DNA of 64,000 nt from CAIYRG01 sp964494505. Its GTDB lineage: Bacteria; Pseudomonadota; Alphaproteobacteria; Micropepsales; Micropepsaceae. The translations under genes were made by a program, and so were the position numbers. Position 1 is the stretch's first letter; every line of letters starts with the position of its first letter. Positions 41,116-49,954 of the stretch are shown here, piece by piece. The notes below the pieces were generated by a model. It saw only the letters and a program-made list of their open reading frames with translations. It ran no database searches and was not told the origin of the DNA. The DNA lies in NCBI GenBank assembly GCA_964494505.1, contig CAZBRO010000005.1:62001-126000 (forward strand), read 5' to 3'.

Positions 41116-42905
41116 GAATTCGCACTCCCAGTCGATTCCAAAGCGGCGCCGTGAACGGATGCCAGCGGCACCACGTTGGGCGGAGTCTGCGGACGGGCTT
41201 GAGGGGACCTGGAATATTGCGCCAGCACCTCGGCCTTGCTGCCGAACGCGGCGACAGTGCCGTTGGCCTGGAGCACCAGCATCTTGTCCATGTCGGCAAG
41301 CACGCTCGGACGGTGGGCGATGACGATCACGGTCACCCCCATTTTCTTCAGATCGGTAATCGTCTGGATCAGGGCTTCCTCGCCCGGTCCGTCGAGATTG
41401 GAGTTGGGCTCGTCCAGCACGATCAGGCGCGGCTCGCCATAAAGCGCACGTGCAAGTCCCACGCGCTGGCTCTGGCCGGCCGAGAGGCGGTAGCCGCTCT
41501 CGCCGATCTCCGTGTCATAGCCTTTGGGCAGGCCGAGGATCATCTGATGGGCGTGGGCAAGTTCGGCAGCGCGCACCACGCGGGCCGGATCGCCGTCGTC
41601 CATTCGCGCGATGTTGTCCTTGATGGTGCCCGAGAACAGCTCCACGTCCTGCGGCAGATAGCCGATGTAATGGGCAAGCTCGGCCCGCGGCCATTGATAG
41701 ATGTTGGCGCCGTCCAGCCGCACCACGCCGCCCGAGGGCGGCCAGGCCCCGATCAGGAGCCGCGCAAGCGTCGATTTGCCCGACGCCGACGGACCGATGA
41801 CGCCAAGCGCCTCGCCCGCCGTAAGCTCGAAATTGATGTTGGTGAGGATCGGCTTGCGCGACCCTTGCGGCAGGTAATGGACGCTGTTCACCTGCAGATG
41901 GCCTGCCGGCGCGGGCAACCTCATGCCCTCCTCGCGCTTGGGCGCATTGACGAGAAGATCGGTCAACCGCATCCGGGCAAGCCGCACCGCGATGACGTTC
42001 TTCCACATGCCTACGGCCTGCTCGAAAGGCTGCACCGCGCGCGAGCCGATGATGGTCGCACCCAGCATGATGCCGCCCGTCGCCTTGAAATCGAGGATCA
42101 GTACGGCGCCCGTCGCCATCAGGGCGACCTGGATCAGAAGGCGTATCGACTTGGAGGCGGCTGAAAGGCGCGCATCGCGATCGCTGGCGCGCGAGGCCAG
42201 CTTGAGATTGCCGACCCATTGCTGCCGCCAACGGTCGACAAAGGTCGACGACATGCCCATGCCTTCGAGCACGTCGGAATTGCGCAGGCCGTCCTCGGCG
42301 AAATTGTGGGTCCGCATGGTCTTGCCGATGGCTTCGGTCGTCAGCTTCCCGGTCACGCGGTTGTTGACCATGGCAAGCCCGATCAGGGTGAAACCCCCGA
42401 TCAGCACGATCAGAAGATAAAGCGGATGCAGGAACCAGAGCGCGGCCAGCAGGATGATGGCAAAGGGCATGTCGATGAGCGTGGCGAAACCCTGGCTGCC
42501 GACGAAATTGCGGATCGTGTCGATGTCGCGCAGGCCCGAACGGGCGGACATTGCGCCGGTCTGCGAATTGGTCGCGACCATGGCCCTCAACGTGCGGGCG
42601 GCGAGCGCGTCCCCGATCCGCATCCCGATACGCGACAGGATGCGCAGCCGAAGCGAATCCAGCATGCCCATGATGATGAGCGCGCAGACCGCGATCAACG
42701 TCAGCAGGATCAGCGTCTCCTGACTGCGGCTGGTCAGCACGCGGTCATAGACCTCGAGCATGTAGAACGACGTGGTAAGCGTCAGCACGCTCATGGCTGC
42801 GCTGAAGCCGAAGATGGAACTCAACAGCCGTCCATTGGCGACGAAAGCTTCCCTTACGGGATCGGGCCTCGTCACAGGACGACCTACAGGGCCTAAGCCA
42901 GCCAA
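41112..42905 (-). CDS. Type I secretion ABC transporter (PrtD family permease/ATPase)
   Basis: A 597-residue half-transporter with six membrane helices in residues 30-320 and a C-terminal ATPase. Walker A is GPSASGKS, the signature LSAGQSQRV, Walker B LIVLDEPNSNLD and the H-loop histidine is in VIVIAHRPS. There is no N-terminal C39 peptidase or C39-like domain, so substrates would be secreted through a C-terminal signal, as for RTX proteases and S-layer or adhesin proteins. The start is TTG 42905 with GGGGAGGT before it. A -35/-10 pair (TTGACC, TATATG) lies 27-53 bp upstream. No RTX-repeat substrate gene is seen nearby. Confidence 0.93.
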   Translation of the reverse strand: MAGLGPVGRPVTRPDPVREAFVANGRLLSSIFGFSAAMSVLTLTTSFYMLEVYDRVLTSRSQETLILLTLIAVCALIIMGMLDSLRLRILSRIGMRIGDALAARTLRAMVATNSQTGAMSARSGLRDIDTIRNFVGSQGFATLIDMPFAIILLAALWFLHPLYLLIVLIGGFTLIGLAMVNNRVTGKLTTEAIGKTMRTHNFAEDGLRNSDVLEGMGMSSTFVDRWRQQWVGNLKLASRASDRDARLSAASKSIRLLIQVALMATGAVLILDFKATGGIMLGATIIGSRAVQPFEQAVGMWKNVIAVRLARMRLTDLLVNAPKREEGMRLPAPAGHLQVNSVHYLPQGSRKPILTNINFELTAGEALGVIGPSASGKSTLARLLIGAWPPSGGVVRLDGANIYQWPRAELAHYIGYLPQDVELFSGTIKDNIARMDDGDPARVVRAAELAHAHQMILGLPKGYDTEIGESGYRLSAGQSQRVGLARALYGEPRLIVLDEPNSNLDGPGEEALIQTITDLKKMGVTVIVIAHRPSVLADMDKMLVLQANGTVAAFGSKAEVLAQYSRSPQARPQTPPNVVPLASVHGAALESTGSANS

Positions 42906-42931
42906 GCGTACCTCCCCTCGCGGAAGAATCT

Positions 42932-42958
42932 CATATAATTGCCGAATTACCGGGTCAA
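42932..42958 (-). promoter_or_regulatory. Candidate promoter of the type I secretion operon
   Basis: On the minus strand, TTGACC (42953-42958) and TATATG (42932-42937) are separated by 15 bases; a TATGAG reading of the -10 gives 17. The region is AT-rich compared with its surroundings and ends 27 bp before the TTG start codon, after a strong ribosome site. The score is modest but the position is right. Confidence 0.4.
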
Positions 42959-43118
42959 CGCGCCGGGACGGCAGGCCCCTGGGGACGCGAACCTTGTCTC
43001 AATTAATACAAGCTTGAGTAGGTATGCGCCATCGCGGGTTAATACTTAATGCATTCTTGCGATGAAACCCTGACTTTCACGTGAGCGAAATTTCATCTTC
43101 GTCGCAACAGCTTGAGCG

Positions 43119-44489
43119 TTACGGGTCGATCCCGAGCCAGGCCGAACCGTCCTTGTTGTAATGATCCAGCGGATCGTAAAGCCTGACGTCGAGGGCGAGC
43201 GATTTGGCGGTGAGCTGCCCGGTGGAGGCCACCAACTGGAAGGCGGCGACGGTGGCGTCGTGCTGGGCATTGGCGAGCCCGATCTGAGCCGAAAGCAGTT
43301 CCTGCTGCGCGTTCAGGATATCCAGGATGGCCCGTTCGCCCGCGCGCTGCTCTTCGATCACGCCCATGACGGCGCTCTGATTGGCCTGGACGGCGAGCTC
43401 GTTCGAGGCGATGGAGGCCTGAGCGCTCATGAAGGTGCCCCAGGCCGATTGGGTGGTTTCGCGCACCTGCCGGTCGGCATCGGCGACATTGGCAAGGGCT
43501 TGGCTGCGCTGTTCTTTAGCCTGTCGGATGCCGGCATATTCCGCGCCGCCTTGGTAAATCGGGATGGTGACCTGCACGAAGGCCGAGGTATCGTTTTGGG
43601 TCACGCCGGGGCTAACCACACCAATGATGGTGGAGTTCTTGGCATATTGCCATTGGAGCTGGAGCGACACCTGCGGCAACAATGAACTCGTGGCGGCATC
43701 GATGGCGTAGTCCGCCGCGCGGGAGTTTTCCTGGGCCGCGATCAGTGCTGGCGCCGTATTGACCGCCCGGTTCACCGCATCGTCGAGATTGCCCGGCAGC
43801 ACCGCAGGCAAGCCCGGCACCTCCAGCGTCTCGGCGGGACGGCCGATCACGCGCTCGAAACGCGCACGGCTGGCGGCTAGCTGGCCTTCCGCCACGGAGA
43901 GTCCGGCGCGTGCGCCCTGAAGGCGGGCCTGGGTCTGCTGCACGTCGGTCTGGGTGACGGCGCCCGCGTTGAGCTGGATGTTGGTTGCGTTGAGCTGATC
44001 CTCCAGAACCTGGACGTTGCTGCGCCGGTATTCGAGGTTTTCACCATCGCGCACCACGTCCATATAGGCGGTGACAGCGTCCAGAAGCACGGTCTGCTCG
44101 GTATTGGTGAGCTGGGCTTCGCTGGCGCGGATCAACGATTTGGCGCGGCGAATCTCGGCCACCGTCCGGCCGCCGCGGAACAGGGGTTCGCTCAGCGTCG
44201 CGGTGCCGTTGATCAGGTTGCGGTCGTCGTCGGAATGGGTGGGCGCCTGGGTGACGATATGCTGGAAGCCTTGCGAGCCGCTGAGGCTGATGCTCGGACG
44301 GAAGCCGGCATTGGCCTTTGCAAGCTCCTCGTCGGTGCCGCGAAGACTGGCGCGCGCGGCTTCGATCTGAGGGTTGGTGGCGTAGGCAGTGGCGAGCGCC
44401 TCCTTGAGCGACATCGCTTGGGCCGTAACCGGAAAGGCCACGAGGGACACCAAGGCCGATCCAAGCAACAGCGTACGCGCAGAATTCAT
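43119..44489 (-). CDS. TolC-family outer-membrane channel
   Basis: A 456-residue outer-membrane efflux protein. The signal peptide MNSARTLLLGSALVSLVAFP ends near AQA, followed by MSLKEALATAYATNPQIEAARASLRG, the standard start of mature TolC-type proteins, and two similar halves of alternating coiled-coil helices (residues 40-220 and 240-440), each with an NXXXAR-like turn. It provides the outer-membrane pore for the type I secretion transporter encoded downstream on the same strand. The longer in-frame reading upstream runs through non-coding sequence and is rejected; MNSARTL at 44487-44489 is the start. Beyond the stop, GATGAAA/TTTCATC (43061-43097) could form a terminator-like hairpin. Confidence 0.92.
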   Translation of the reverse strand: MNSARTLLLGSALVSLVAFPVTAQAMSLKEALATAYATNPQIEAARASLRGTDEELAKANAGFRPSISLSGSQGFQHIVTQAPTHSDDDRNLINGTATLSEPLFRGGRTVAEIRRAKSLIRASEAQLTNTEQTVLLDAVTAYMDVVRDGENLEYRRSNVQVLEDQLNATNIQLNAGAVTQTDVQQTQARLQGARAGLSVAEGQLAASRARFERVIGRPAETLEVPGLPAVLPGNLDDAVNRAVNTAPALIAAQENSRAADYAIDAATSSLLPQVSLQLQWQYAKNSTIIGVVSPGVTQNDTSAFVQVTIPIYQGGAEYAGIRQAKEQRSQALANVADADRQVRETTQSAWGTFMSAQASIASNELAVQANQSAVMGVIEEQRAGERAILDILNAQQELLSAQIGLANAQHDATVAAFQLVASTGQLTAKSLALDVRLYDPLDHYNKDGSAWLGIDP

Positions 44490-44625
44490 GATAAGCCCTC
44501 GAAAGGTTAATACGCTAAGAGTCCCATGAGACGGATGGCTTCGCAATCCGAACGACGTATTATTTCGCACGGGAACCTTAATCTTCTTCCACAGAAGGCC
44601 GCCCGGAGCGGAGGGAGGCATCGGA

Positions 44626-45630
44626 ATGGCGTTAAGACATATGCCGGCCTTGAGTCTGCCGCTGCTCGCCGGAGCAGCGACGGGCTCGTCCGCCCAGCCC
44701 GAAACGCCGTTGCAGCTGGAGCTTCCGCTCGCCTGCCGCTTGGGCGAAACCTGCTTCATCCAGCAATATTTCGACCACGATCCCGGGCCGGGGGCTAAGG
44801 ACTATCGCTGCGGTGTGATGGTCTATGACGGCCATGACGGGACCGATCTCAGGGTTCCCACACTCGCCGCGCAGAAGAAAGGGGTGGCCGTGCTGGCCGC
44901 GGCCCCCGGCACCATCAAAGGCATGCGCGACGGCATGGATGACGTGAATGTGCGAATCGCCGGGCCGGAGAGCGTCAAGGGGCGCGAATGCGGAAACGGC
45001 GTGGTCGTCGCGCATCCGGGCGGCTGGGAGACCCAATATTGCCACATGGAAAAGGGCTCGGTCCGGGTGAGGAACGGGCAGGCGGTCGCGGCCGGCGCGA
45101 TGCTTGGACTGGTCGGCATGTCGGGGGACGCGGAATTTCCGCATCTGCATCTTTCCGTGCGCCACAACAACGAAAAGATCGATCCCTTCGCGCCCGATGC
45201 GCAGGCCGGTACCTGTGGCGGGGGCGTGCCGCTGTGGTCGAAGGAGGCCATGACGGCGCTCGCCTACCATTCGCCCAGCGTCATCAATGTCGGGTTCGCC
45301 GAGGCGCCCGTCACGATGGACGATGTGGAATCGGGACGCGCGGCCGAAGGCCCCGTCGCGACCGATAGTCCCGAGCTCATCGCTTATGTGCGGGCCATCG
45401 GGCTTAAAGCGGGCGACATCCAGACGCTGACCTTTCGCGATCCTAAAGGGACGCTGGTCGCACGCGGGCTGGGCCAGCCGCTGGACGCCAACAAGGCGCA
45501 ATGGCTTTCCTATGTCGGCAAGAAGCGGACGATGGTCTCGTGGCCTGCCGGGACGTATCAGGCGCAATACGAGGTCAAGCGCGACGGCGCGACGATATTA
45601 ATCAAGCGCTTCGATTTTGCCCTCAGGTGA
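44626..45630 (+). CDS. M23-family metallopeptidase (peptidoglycan endopeptidase type)
   Basis: A 334-residue exported protein. After a short signal (MPALSLPLLAGAATGSSAQ), residues 50-190 form the LytM-like zinc peptidase domain: YDGHDGTDLRVP holds the first histidine and aspartate, and FPHLHLSVRH holds the HXH pair. The C-terminal part, including AYVRAIGLKAGDIQTLTFRDP and AQYEVKRDGATILIKRF, is a small beta domain. It would cut peptidoglycan cross-links during growth or envelope assembly. The ATG at 44626 is set by GGAGGGAGG. It is divergent from the TolC gene (136 bp) and lies in an export-related region. Confidence 0.9.
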   Translation: MALRHMPALSLPLLAGAATGSSAQPETPLQLELPLACRLGETCFIQQYFDHDPGPGAKDYRCGVMVYDGHDGTDLRVPTLAAQKKGVAVLAAAPGTIKGMRDGMDDVNVRIAGPESVKGRECGNGVVVAHPGGWETQYCHMEKGSVRVRNGQAVAAGAMLGLVGMSGDAEFPHLHLSVRHNNEKIDPFAPDAQAGTCGGGVPLWSKEAMTALAYHSPSVINVGFAEAPVTMDDVESGRAAEGPVATDSPELIAYVRAIGLKAGDIQTLTFRDPKGTLVARGLGQPLDANKAQWLSYVGKKRTMVSWPAGTYQAQYEVKRDGATILIKRFDFALR

Positions 45631-45691
45631 GTTGCGGCGCGCGGCCGATTCGGTGACATTGCGCCCCGCGATTTAACAACAGGGGACCAAC

Positions 45692-46009
45692 ATGGCGCAA
45701 AAGGCCGACAAGACGCAGACCACCGACAACAAACCGCCCATCATTGAAGACGCGGGTGTGAAGGAAACATTCGCAGACGATTTCGTCGGGTTGTATGGCG
45801 TCGGTCCCAATTTCCACCTCACCTTTGCGACGCGGCGTCCGGTACGCCAGGAGCCGGGTGCTGCGCGGTTCGTTTGCTCGCGTCTGGTGCTGCCGCTGGA
45901 AGCCGCCGTCGAACTGTATGCTGCATTGAACAATGCGGTCGCCAATCTGGAATCGCGCGGCGTCGTCAAGCGGCGTCAGGTTCCGGCGAAGGGCGAAAAA
46001 GCGGAGTAG
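45692..46009 (+). CDS. DUF3467-like small protein
   Basis: A 105-residue cytoplasmic protein with the pattern of DUF3467: VKETFADDFVGLYGVGPNFHLTFATRRPV, then RFVCSRLVLPLEAAVELYAALNNAVANLESRG. The family is small beta-plus-helix proteins without known function. The first 20 residues and the last 15 are charged and probably disordered. It follows the peptidase gene by 61 bp on the same strand and may share its transcript. The ATG at 45692 follows AGGGGACC. Confidence 0.75.
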   Translation: MAQKADKTQTTDNKPPIIEDAGVKETFADDFVGLYGVGPNFHLTFATRRPVRQEPGAARFVCSRLVLPLEAAVELYAALNNAVANLESRGVVKRRQVPAKGEKAE

Positions 46010-46033
46010 TTTGCTTACAGACGGAATAGCGGC

Positions 46034-46117
46034 CCTCACTCTTCGACAAGCTCGGGGTGAAGACTTGGGCAAGAATCCTCATGTTGAGCCGAGCTTGTCG
46101 AGGGACGAAGCATGAGG
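46034..46117. repeat. Palindromic intergenic repeats, family A (copies 4 and 5)
   Basis: Two family-A units in opposite orientation between two convergent genes. The first (46034-46060) runs from CCTCACTCTTCGACAAGC to GGGGTGA. The second (46077-46117) starts CCTCATG and ends GCATGAGG around GAGCTTGTCGAGG. The pair is joined by AGACTTGGGCAAGAAT, similar to the joint in the pair at 17305-17374. It may act as a terminator for either or both neighbours. Confidence 0.7.
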
Positions 46118-46178
46118 CCGTCTGATCGCAATCCGCTCCGATCCGAAGCCCGCCCTGTCCTGGCGCCAATCGCGCCGG

Positions 46179-47183
46179 TCAGGGGGTGCCCGGTTCCATG
46201 TCCGGGTCCTTTGCCTCCGCGTCCGGAAATATTTCCGTCAAGGATGGGACCGGCACGTTGCCGGACTGATTCACGGGAAGGCTCAGATGCGGCGCCGCGG
46301 TGGGCTTCCGGTTCACCAGGTTAAGGCTGCCGCCGAGAGTGATGCCCCTTGTCTTGTCGAACGCCTCCCGCGGAGCGATCCAGGGCGTTTGCGTGGGACC
46401 CGCCGCCGTCAGGCCGGTGGCGGCCGCATCCCATAGCCACGGCACCGAGCCATAAGAAAGCCATGCGCTCGCGGGATCGGACGGGCTGGCACGCCACATC
46501 AGGAACAGCTCAAATTCGTCCTTGATGCGGATGCTTGCGCGGCCGAGATTGTTCGCATCCGACAGCCGGCTGTCCCCTTGTCCGGGCGTATCGGTTTCCG
46601 TCATGCCGGTGACGCCGCCGGGGATCACCGCCATGGTGGTCGTCTTGTACATCTGGCCGCCGTCGAGCAGGTCCTTGATCGTTTCGGTGCTGCCCATCTT
46701 TCCCATGCGAAGGCGGCGTTCGGAATTGCGGATCACCTGTGAAAAGAAGATCTCGCCGCCGATATTGTTGCCCCCGGTGACGGCGCCGCCGAAATTCACA
46801 CCCGACGTCACGCCCTTGTCGCCAAGATGGAGGTGGGGGGTAATGGCGCTGCTGGCTTCGGCTTTGACGGGGCCGACGACATCGACGCTGATCCCTTTGA
46901 GAATGGGCGGCTCGACGGTTTTGCCGGGACCTTGCGGGATGGCCTGATCGGCGCCCGAAGGCTCGCCGAACGCGGATTCATTGGCCGCCACGACGGGAGC
47001 ACGCCCGCCCGCGGACAGCGGAATCGTGCTGTAACCATGACGGGCCACCGCCGCCTCTTCCGCGTAATCCCGCCACCGTCCGGCGCCGGCATGCGGCGAT
47101 TTGCGTGCGCGAACAGATCCGGTCTGAGAACCAGACTTCGCCGCTGCCACTTTGATCGAGGGAGCAAACATCGGATTCCCCAT
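46179..47183 (-). CDS. Unrecognised 334-residue protein at the end of the glycosylation operon
   Basis: A 334-residue protein I do not recognise. It has no signal peptide or membrane helix. It is rich in glycine, serine, threonine, proline and alanine, with low-complexity ends and a central part (HLHLGDKGVTSGVNFGGAVTGGNNIGGEIFFSQVIR and GRASIRIKDEFELFLMWRAS) that looks beta-structured. The start may be ATG 47183 or ATG 47171, four codons later. It is 18 bp after the epimerase gene in a seven-gene minus-strand unit that starts with a protein glycosyltransferase, so it is a candidate structural or secreted substrate of that system. Function open. Confidence 0.6.
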   Translation of the reverse strand: MGNPMFAPSIKVAAAKSGSQTGSVRARKSPHAGAGRWRDYAEEAAVARHGYSTIPLSAGGRAPVVAANESAFGEPSGADQAIPQGPGKTVEPPILKGISVDVVGPVKAEASSAITPHLHLGDKGVTSGVNFGGAVTGGNNIGGEIFFSQVIRNSERRLRMGKMGSTETIKDLLDGGQMYKTTTMAVIPGGVTGMTETDTPGQGDSRLSDANNLGRASIRIKDEFELFLMWRASPSDPASAWLSYGSVPWLWDAAATGLTAAGPTQTPWIAPREAFDKTRGITLGGSLNLVNRKPTAAPHLSLPVNQSGNVPVPSLTEIFPDAEAKDPDMEPGTP

Positions 47184-47201
47184 CCCCGGACCGGGGCAGT
47201 C

Positions 47202-48155
47202 TCATAAAGAAGGAGGAAGGACTATTGGGCGGATCGCTTTCCGGTGCCAGCCGAAAGATTCGGCGAGCCGCTCTTCGAGCGTGTGCACCGGCGTGAAGCC
47301 CGCTTCGCGCGTCAGGCGTGAAACATCGGCAACCAGTGAAGCGGGTTCGCCTTCGCGGTCGGGAAGCGCGCCGAATTGCAGCAGGGCCTCGGGCCGGCCG
47401 GCGATCTTTGCAAGCATACGGGCCACGTCCCCGATCGAGACTGCGCGGCCCGAAGCCACGTTCACCGGCCCCGTCACCGTTTCGGCGGAGAGCAGTGCGC
47501 CAAGCCCTGCACCGATATCGCGCGTGTCGAGGAAATCGCGGATCTGCCGCCCCGAGCTCAGCGCCACGGGCTCGTTGTTCATCAGTCCACGGACGATAGA
47601 CGGGATCAGGCGGCGTGTGTCTTCGCCTTCGCCGAACATCAGGAAGAACCGCGCCCAGGCGAAGGAAACCCCGCTGCTCGCGGCTAAAAGGGCGCCTTGC
47701 TCCAGCAGCGCAAGCTTCGCCCGTCCGTATGGTGTCGAGGGGCGGCACGGGTCCGTCTCGCGATAAGGTTCGCTGCCGCCGCGGCTCCAATCATATTCGG
47801 CGCAGGAGCCGGTGAAGACTGCGCGTCTTCCGCCATGCGCCGCGAACAGGCGCAAGAGGTCGAGACTTGCCGGCACCCAATCGGCGTTCTCCGGCGCGGT
47901 CCAGAATTTGCCGTGCTCCACATACCAGGCGAGGTGCAGAAGGTGGGTGGGCTTGGTCTGTTCGACAAGCGCGTGGCGCTGGCTCGCTTCGAGCAGATCG
48001 GCTGCGTGCCAGGTCACGCCGGAGGGAATCATGGGCGGCACGTGACGCGAGGCGGCATGAACGCGAAAGCCTCGCGCCAGCAGCGCCGCGACCGACGGCC
48101 GCCCGATGAAGCCCGAAGCACCGGTGACAAGAACGGTGTGCGTCTCGTCCGTCAT
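47202..48155 (-). CDS. NAD-dependent epimerase/dehydratase (sugar reductase-like)
   Basis: A 317-residue short-chain dehydrogenase of the extended type. VLVTGASGFIGRPSVAALLARG at residues 8-29 is the NAD-binding motif; FTGSCAEYDWSRGG and STPYGRAKLALLEQG give the SXXXXYXXXK catalytic pair, and RQIRDFLDTRDIGAGLG is the conserved C-terminal region. In this setting it would reduce the 4-keto group of the CDP-linked sugar made by the genes upstream. The ATG at 48153-48155 overlaps the stop of the epimerase gene by four bases; longer readings are rejected. Confidence 0.9.
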   Translation of the reverse strand: MTDETHTVLVTGASGFIGRPSVAALLARGFRVHAASRHVPPMIPSGVTWHAADLLEASQRHALVEQTKPTHLLHLAWYVEHGKFWTAPENADWVPASLDLLRLFAAHGGRRAVFTGSCAEYDWSRGGSEPYRETDPCRPSTPYGRAKLALLEQGALLAASSGVSFAWARFFLMFGEGEDTRRLIPSIVRGLMNNEPVALSSGRQIRDFLDTRDIGAGLGALLSAETVTGPVNVASGRAVSIGDVARMLAKIAGRPEALLQFGALPDREGEPASLVADVSRLTREAGFTPVHTLEERLAESFGWHRKAIRPIVLPPSL

Positions 48156-48685
48156 GGGACGAAATCGGGCCAGGTGCGGTCGCGCTCGCTCATGGCGAGG
48201 GGCTGCGCGGGCCAGGCGATGCCGAATTTGGGATCGTTCCAGCGCACCCCGCGGGCAAGCGCCGGCGCGTAATCGGCGTCCATTGTGTATTCGACCGTGC
48301 AATCGTCTTCGAGCGTGAGAAAGCCGTGCGCGCAACCCGGCGGGATCAGCAGCGCGTTATGCACCGCCGCGTCCAGCGTGATGCCGAACCATTGCAGATA
48401 GGTCGCCGAATCGCGGCGCAAATCGACGATGCAATCGAAGATGCGGCCGGAAATGGCGCGCACGATCTTGCCTTCGGGTGCGGGCTCGGCCTGCCAGTGC
48501 ATTCCGCGCAGCGTGCCGCGCTCCTTGTTGAAGGAGATGCTGGTTTGCCGGATGGTGCGGAATTCCGCCCCCGCGGCGCGCAGCGTTTCATGACAATAAA
48601 TGCGGGCAAAGAATCCGCGCTCGTCGCGGTTGGGCGCAATGTCGATAGTGAACGCGCCCGGTATCTTCGCCGGCGCGAGCTTCAC
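48152..48685 (-). CDS. RmlC-like sugar 3,5-epimerase
   Basis: A 177-residue cupin-type epimerase. DERGFFARIYCHETLRAAG, QTSISFNKERGTLRGMHWQ and GFLTLEDDCTVEYTMDADYAP are the RmlC family segments; the histidine in RGMHWQ is the catalytic base. It would epimerise C3 and/or C5 of a 4-keto-6-deoxy sugar nucleotide, here probably CDP-linked. Translation starts at the GTG at 48683-48685, which overlaps the stop of the methyltransferase gene (GTGA); an apparent longer reading runs through that gene and is a shadow. Part of the seven-gene operon. Confidence 0.88.
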   Translation of the reverse strand: MKLAPAKIPGAFTIDIAPNRDERGFFARIYCHETLRAAGAEFRTIRQTSISFNKERGTLRGMHWQAEPAPEGKIVRAISGRIFDCIVDLRRDSATYLQWFGITLDAAVHNALLIPPGCAHGFLTLEDDCTVEYTMDADYAPALARGVRWNDPKFGIAWPAQPLAMSERDRTWPDFVP

Positions 48686-49926
48686 GCCACGAACACCGAG
48701 AGTTCGGGAATCGGCACCGCGAATTTGCCGCCCCAAGCCGCGATGGGCTTCAATTGCTGCACGATCTCCTCCTTCAGATTCCAGGGAAGGATCAGAACAT
48801 AATCGGGCCGCGTCTCGGCGATTTTCTCGGGCGCGTAAACGGGAAGATGCGTGCCCGGCAGGAACAGCCCTTGCTTGTGCGGATTGCGGTCCACCGCATA
48901 GGCGATGTCGGCGCGCGTGGCGCCGCAAGCGTTGAGCAGGGTGTTGCCCTTGGCGGCCGCGCCATAGGCGACGATGGTCTTTGCTTCCGCATGGGCCTGC
49001 TTCAGGAATGCCCGCACCGATTCGATGGTTGCCGCCACACGCCGGGTGAAGCCGTCGTAATAGTCTTTCCGCTGCACACCGGCATCGCGTTCGGCTGCGC
49101 GCAACTGACGAAGCGCGTCGCTTTCACCGCGCGGTGTCCGATTGTCCGCGCGCTCGGCGAAGATGCGGAGCGAGCCGCCATGGGTCGAAAGCCGCTCCAC
49201 GTCGAACGCGCGCAAACCGTGCGCGGCGAACACGCGTTCGATGGCCGCGAGCGAAAAATAGAAGAAGTGCTCGTGATAGATGGTATCGAACTGCACGTCC
49301 TGGATAAGCCGCAAGAGGTGAGGGGCTTCGATCGTCAGCACGCCGTCAGGAGCAAGCAGCTCGCGCAGGCCCGCGACGAAATCGTTGATGTTGGGCACAT
49401 GGGCCAGCACGTTGTTGGCGGCGACGAGATTGGCCGCGCCGAATTTTGCCGCGGTTTGGCGCGCGGTCTCCTCGCCCAGGAAAATCGCGTCCGTCGGCAC
49501 GCCGGCTGCGCGCGCCACCTCGGCCACGTTTTCGGCCGGTTCGATGCCGAGGCAGGGAATGCCGCGCGCGACGAAATTCTTCAGGAGATAGCCGTCATTG
49601 CTCGCGACCTCGACGACCCGGCTCTGCGGCCCAAGAGCAAAGCGCGCGATCATCGCCTCCGAATAAGCCTTGGCGTGCGCGAGCCAGGCATTCGAATAGG
49701 ACGAAAAATAGACGTAGTCCGAAAAAATGGTTTCCGGCGGCACGACGGTGTCGGTCTGCACCAGCAGGCAGTTGTCGCAGACTCGCACGCGCAGGCGGAA
49801 TTTGGGTTCGGCGCGCGCGAGATCGGATTCCTTGAGAAAGCTGTTCGCAAGCGGCTGCTCGCCCAAATCCAGCACGATGTGGTCCAGATTTGCGCCGCAG
49901 AATCGGCAAAGGGGCGTTGTCGTCAT
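48682..49926 (-). CDS. SAM-dependent sugar C-methyltransferase (TylCIII/NovU type)
   Basis: A 414-residue enzyme with the three-part architecture of deoxysugar C-methyltransferases. The N-terminus CRFCGANLDHIVLDLGEQPLANSF holds the first CXXC of a zinc site, completed by VCDNCLLVQ. The SAM domain motif is RVVEVASNDGYLLKNF near residue 108. The C-terminal domain includes TIVAYGAAAKGNTLLNAC and AYAVDRNPHKQGLFLPG. It adds a methyl branch at C3 of a 4-keto-6-deoxy sugar nucleotide. Placed between CDP-glucose 4,6-dehydratase and an epimerase, it marks a branched-sugar pathway. The ATG at 49924-49926 is used. Confidence 0.9.
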   Translation of the reverse strand: MTTTPLCRFCGANLDHIVLDLGEQPLANSFLKESDLARAEPKFRLRVRVCDNCLLVQTDTVVPPETIFSDYVYFSSYSNAWLAHAKAYSEAMIARFALGPQSRVVEVASNDGYLLKNFVARGIPCLGIEPAENVAEVARAAGVPTDAIFLGEETARQTAAKFGAANLVAANNVLAHVPNINDFVAGLRELLAPDGVLTIEAPHLLRLIQDVQFDTIYHEHFFYFSLAAIERVFAAHGLRAFDVERLSTHGGSLRIFAERADNRTPRGESDALRQLRAAERDAGVQRKDYYDGFTRRVAATIESVRAFLKQAHAEAKTIVAYGAAAKGNTLLNACGATRADIAYAVDRNPHKQGLFLPGTHLPVYAPEKIAETRPDYVLILPWNLKEEIVQQLKPIAAWGGKFAVPIPELSVFVA

Positions 49927-49954
49927 GGCGGATACGGGGCCGGAGTGTCGTCGC

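Noticed and set aside
39115..47183. RTX-type (GGXGXD) calcium-binding repeats as a substrate for the type I secretion system
   Set aside because: No protein in the area contains the nonapeptide repeats; glycine-rich parts of the 334-residue protein do not fit the pattern.
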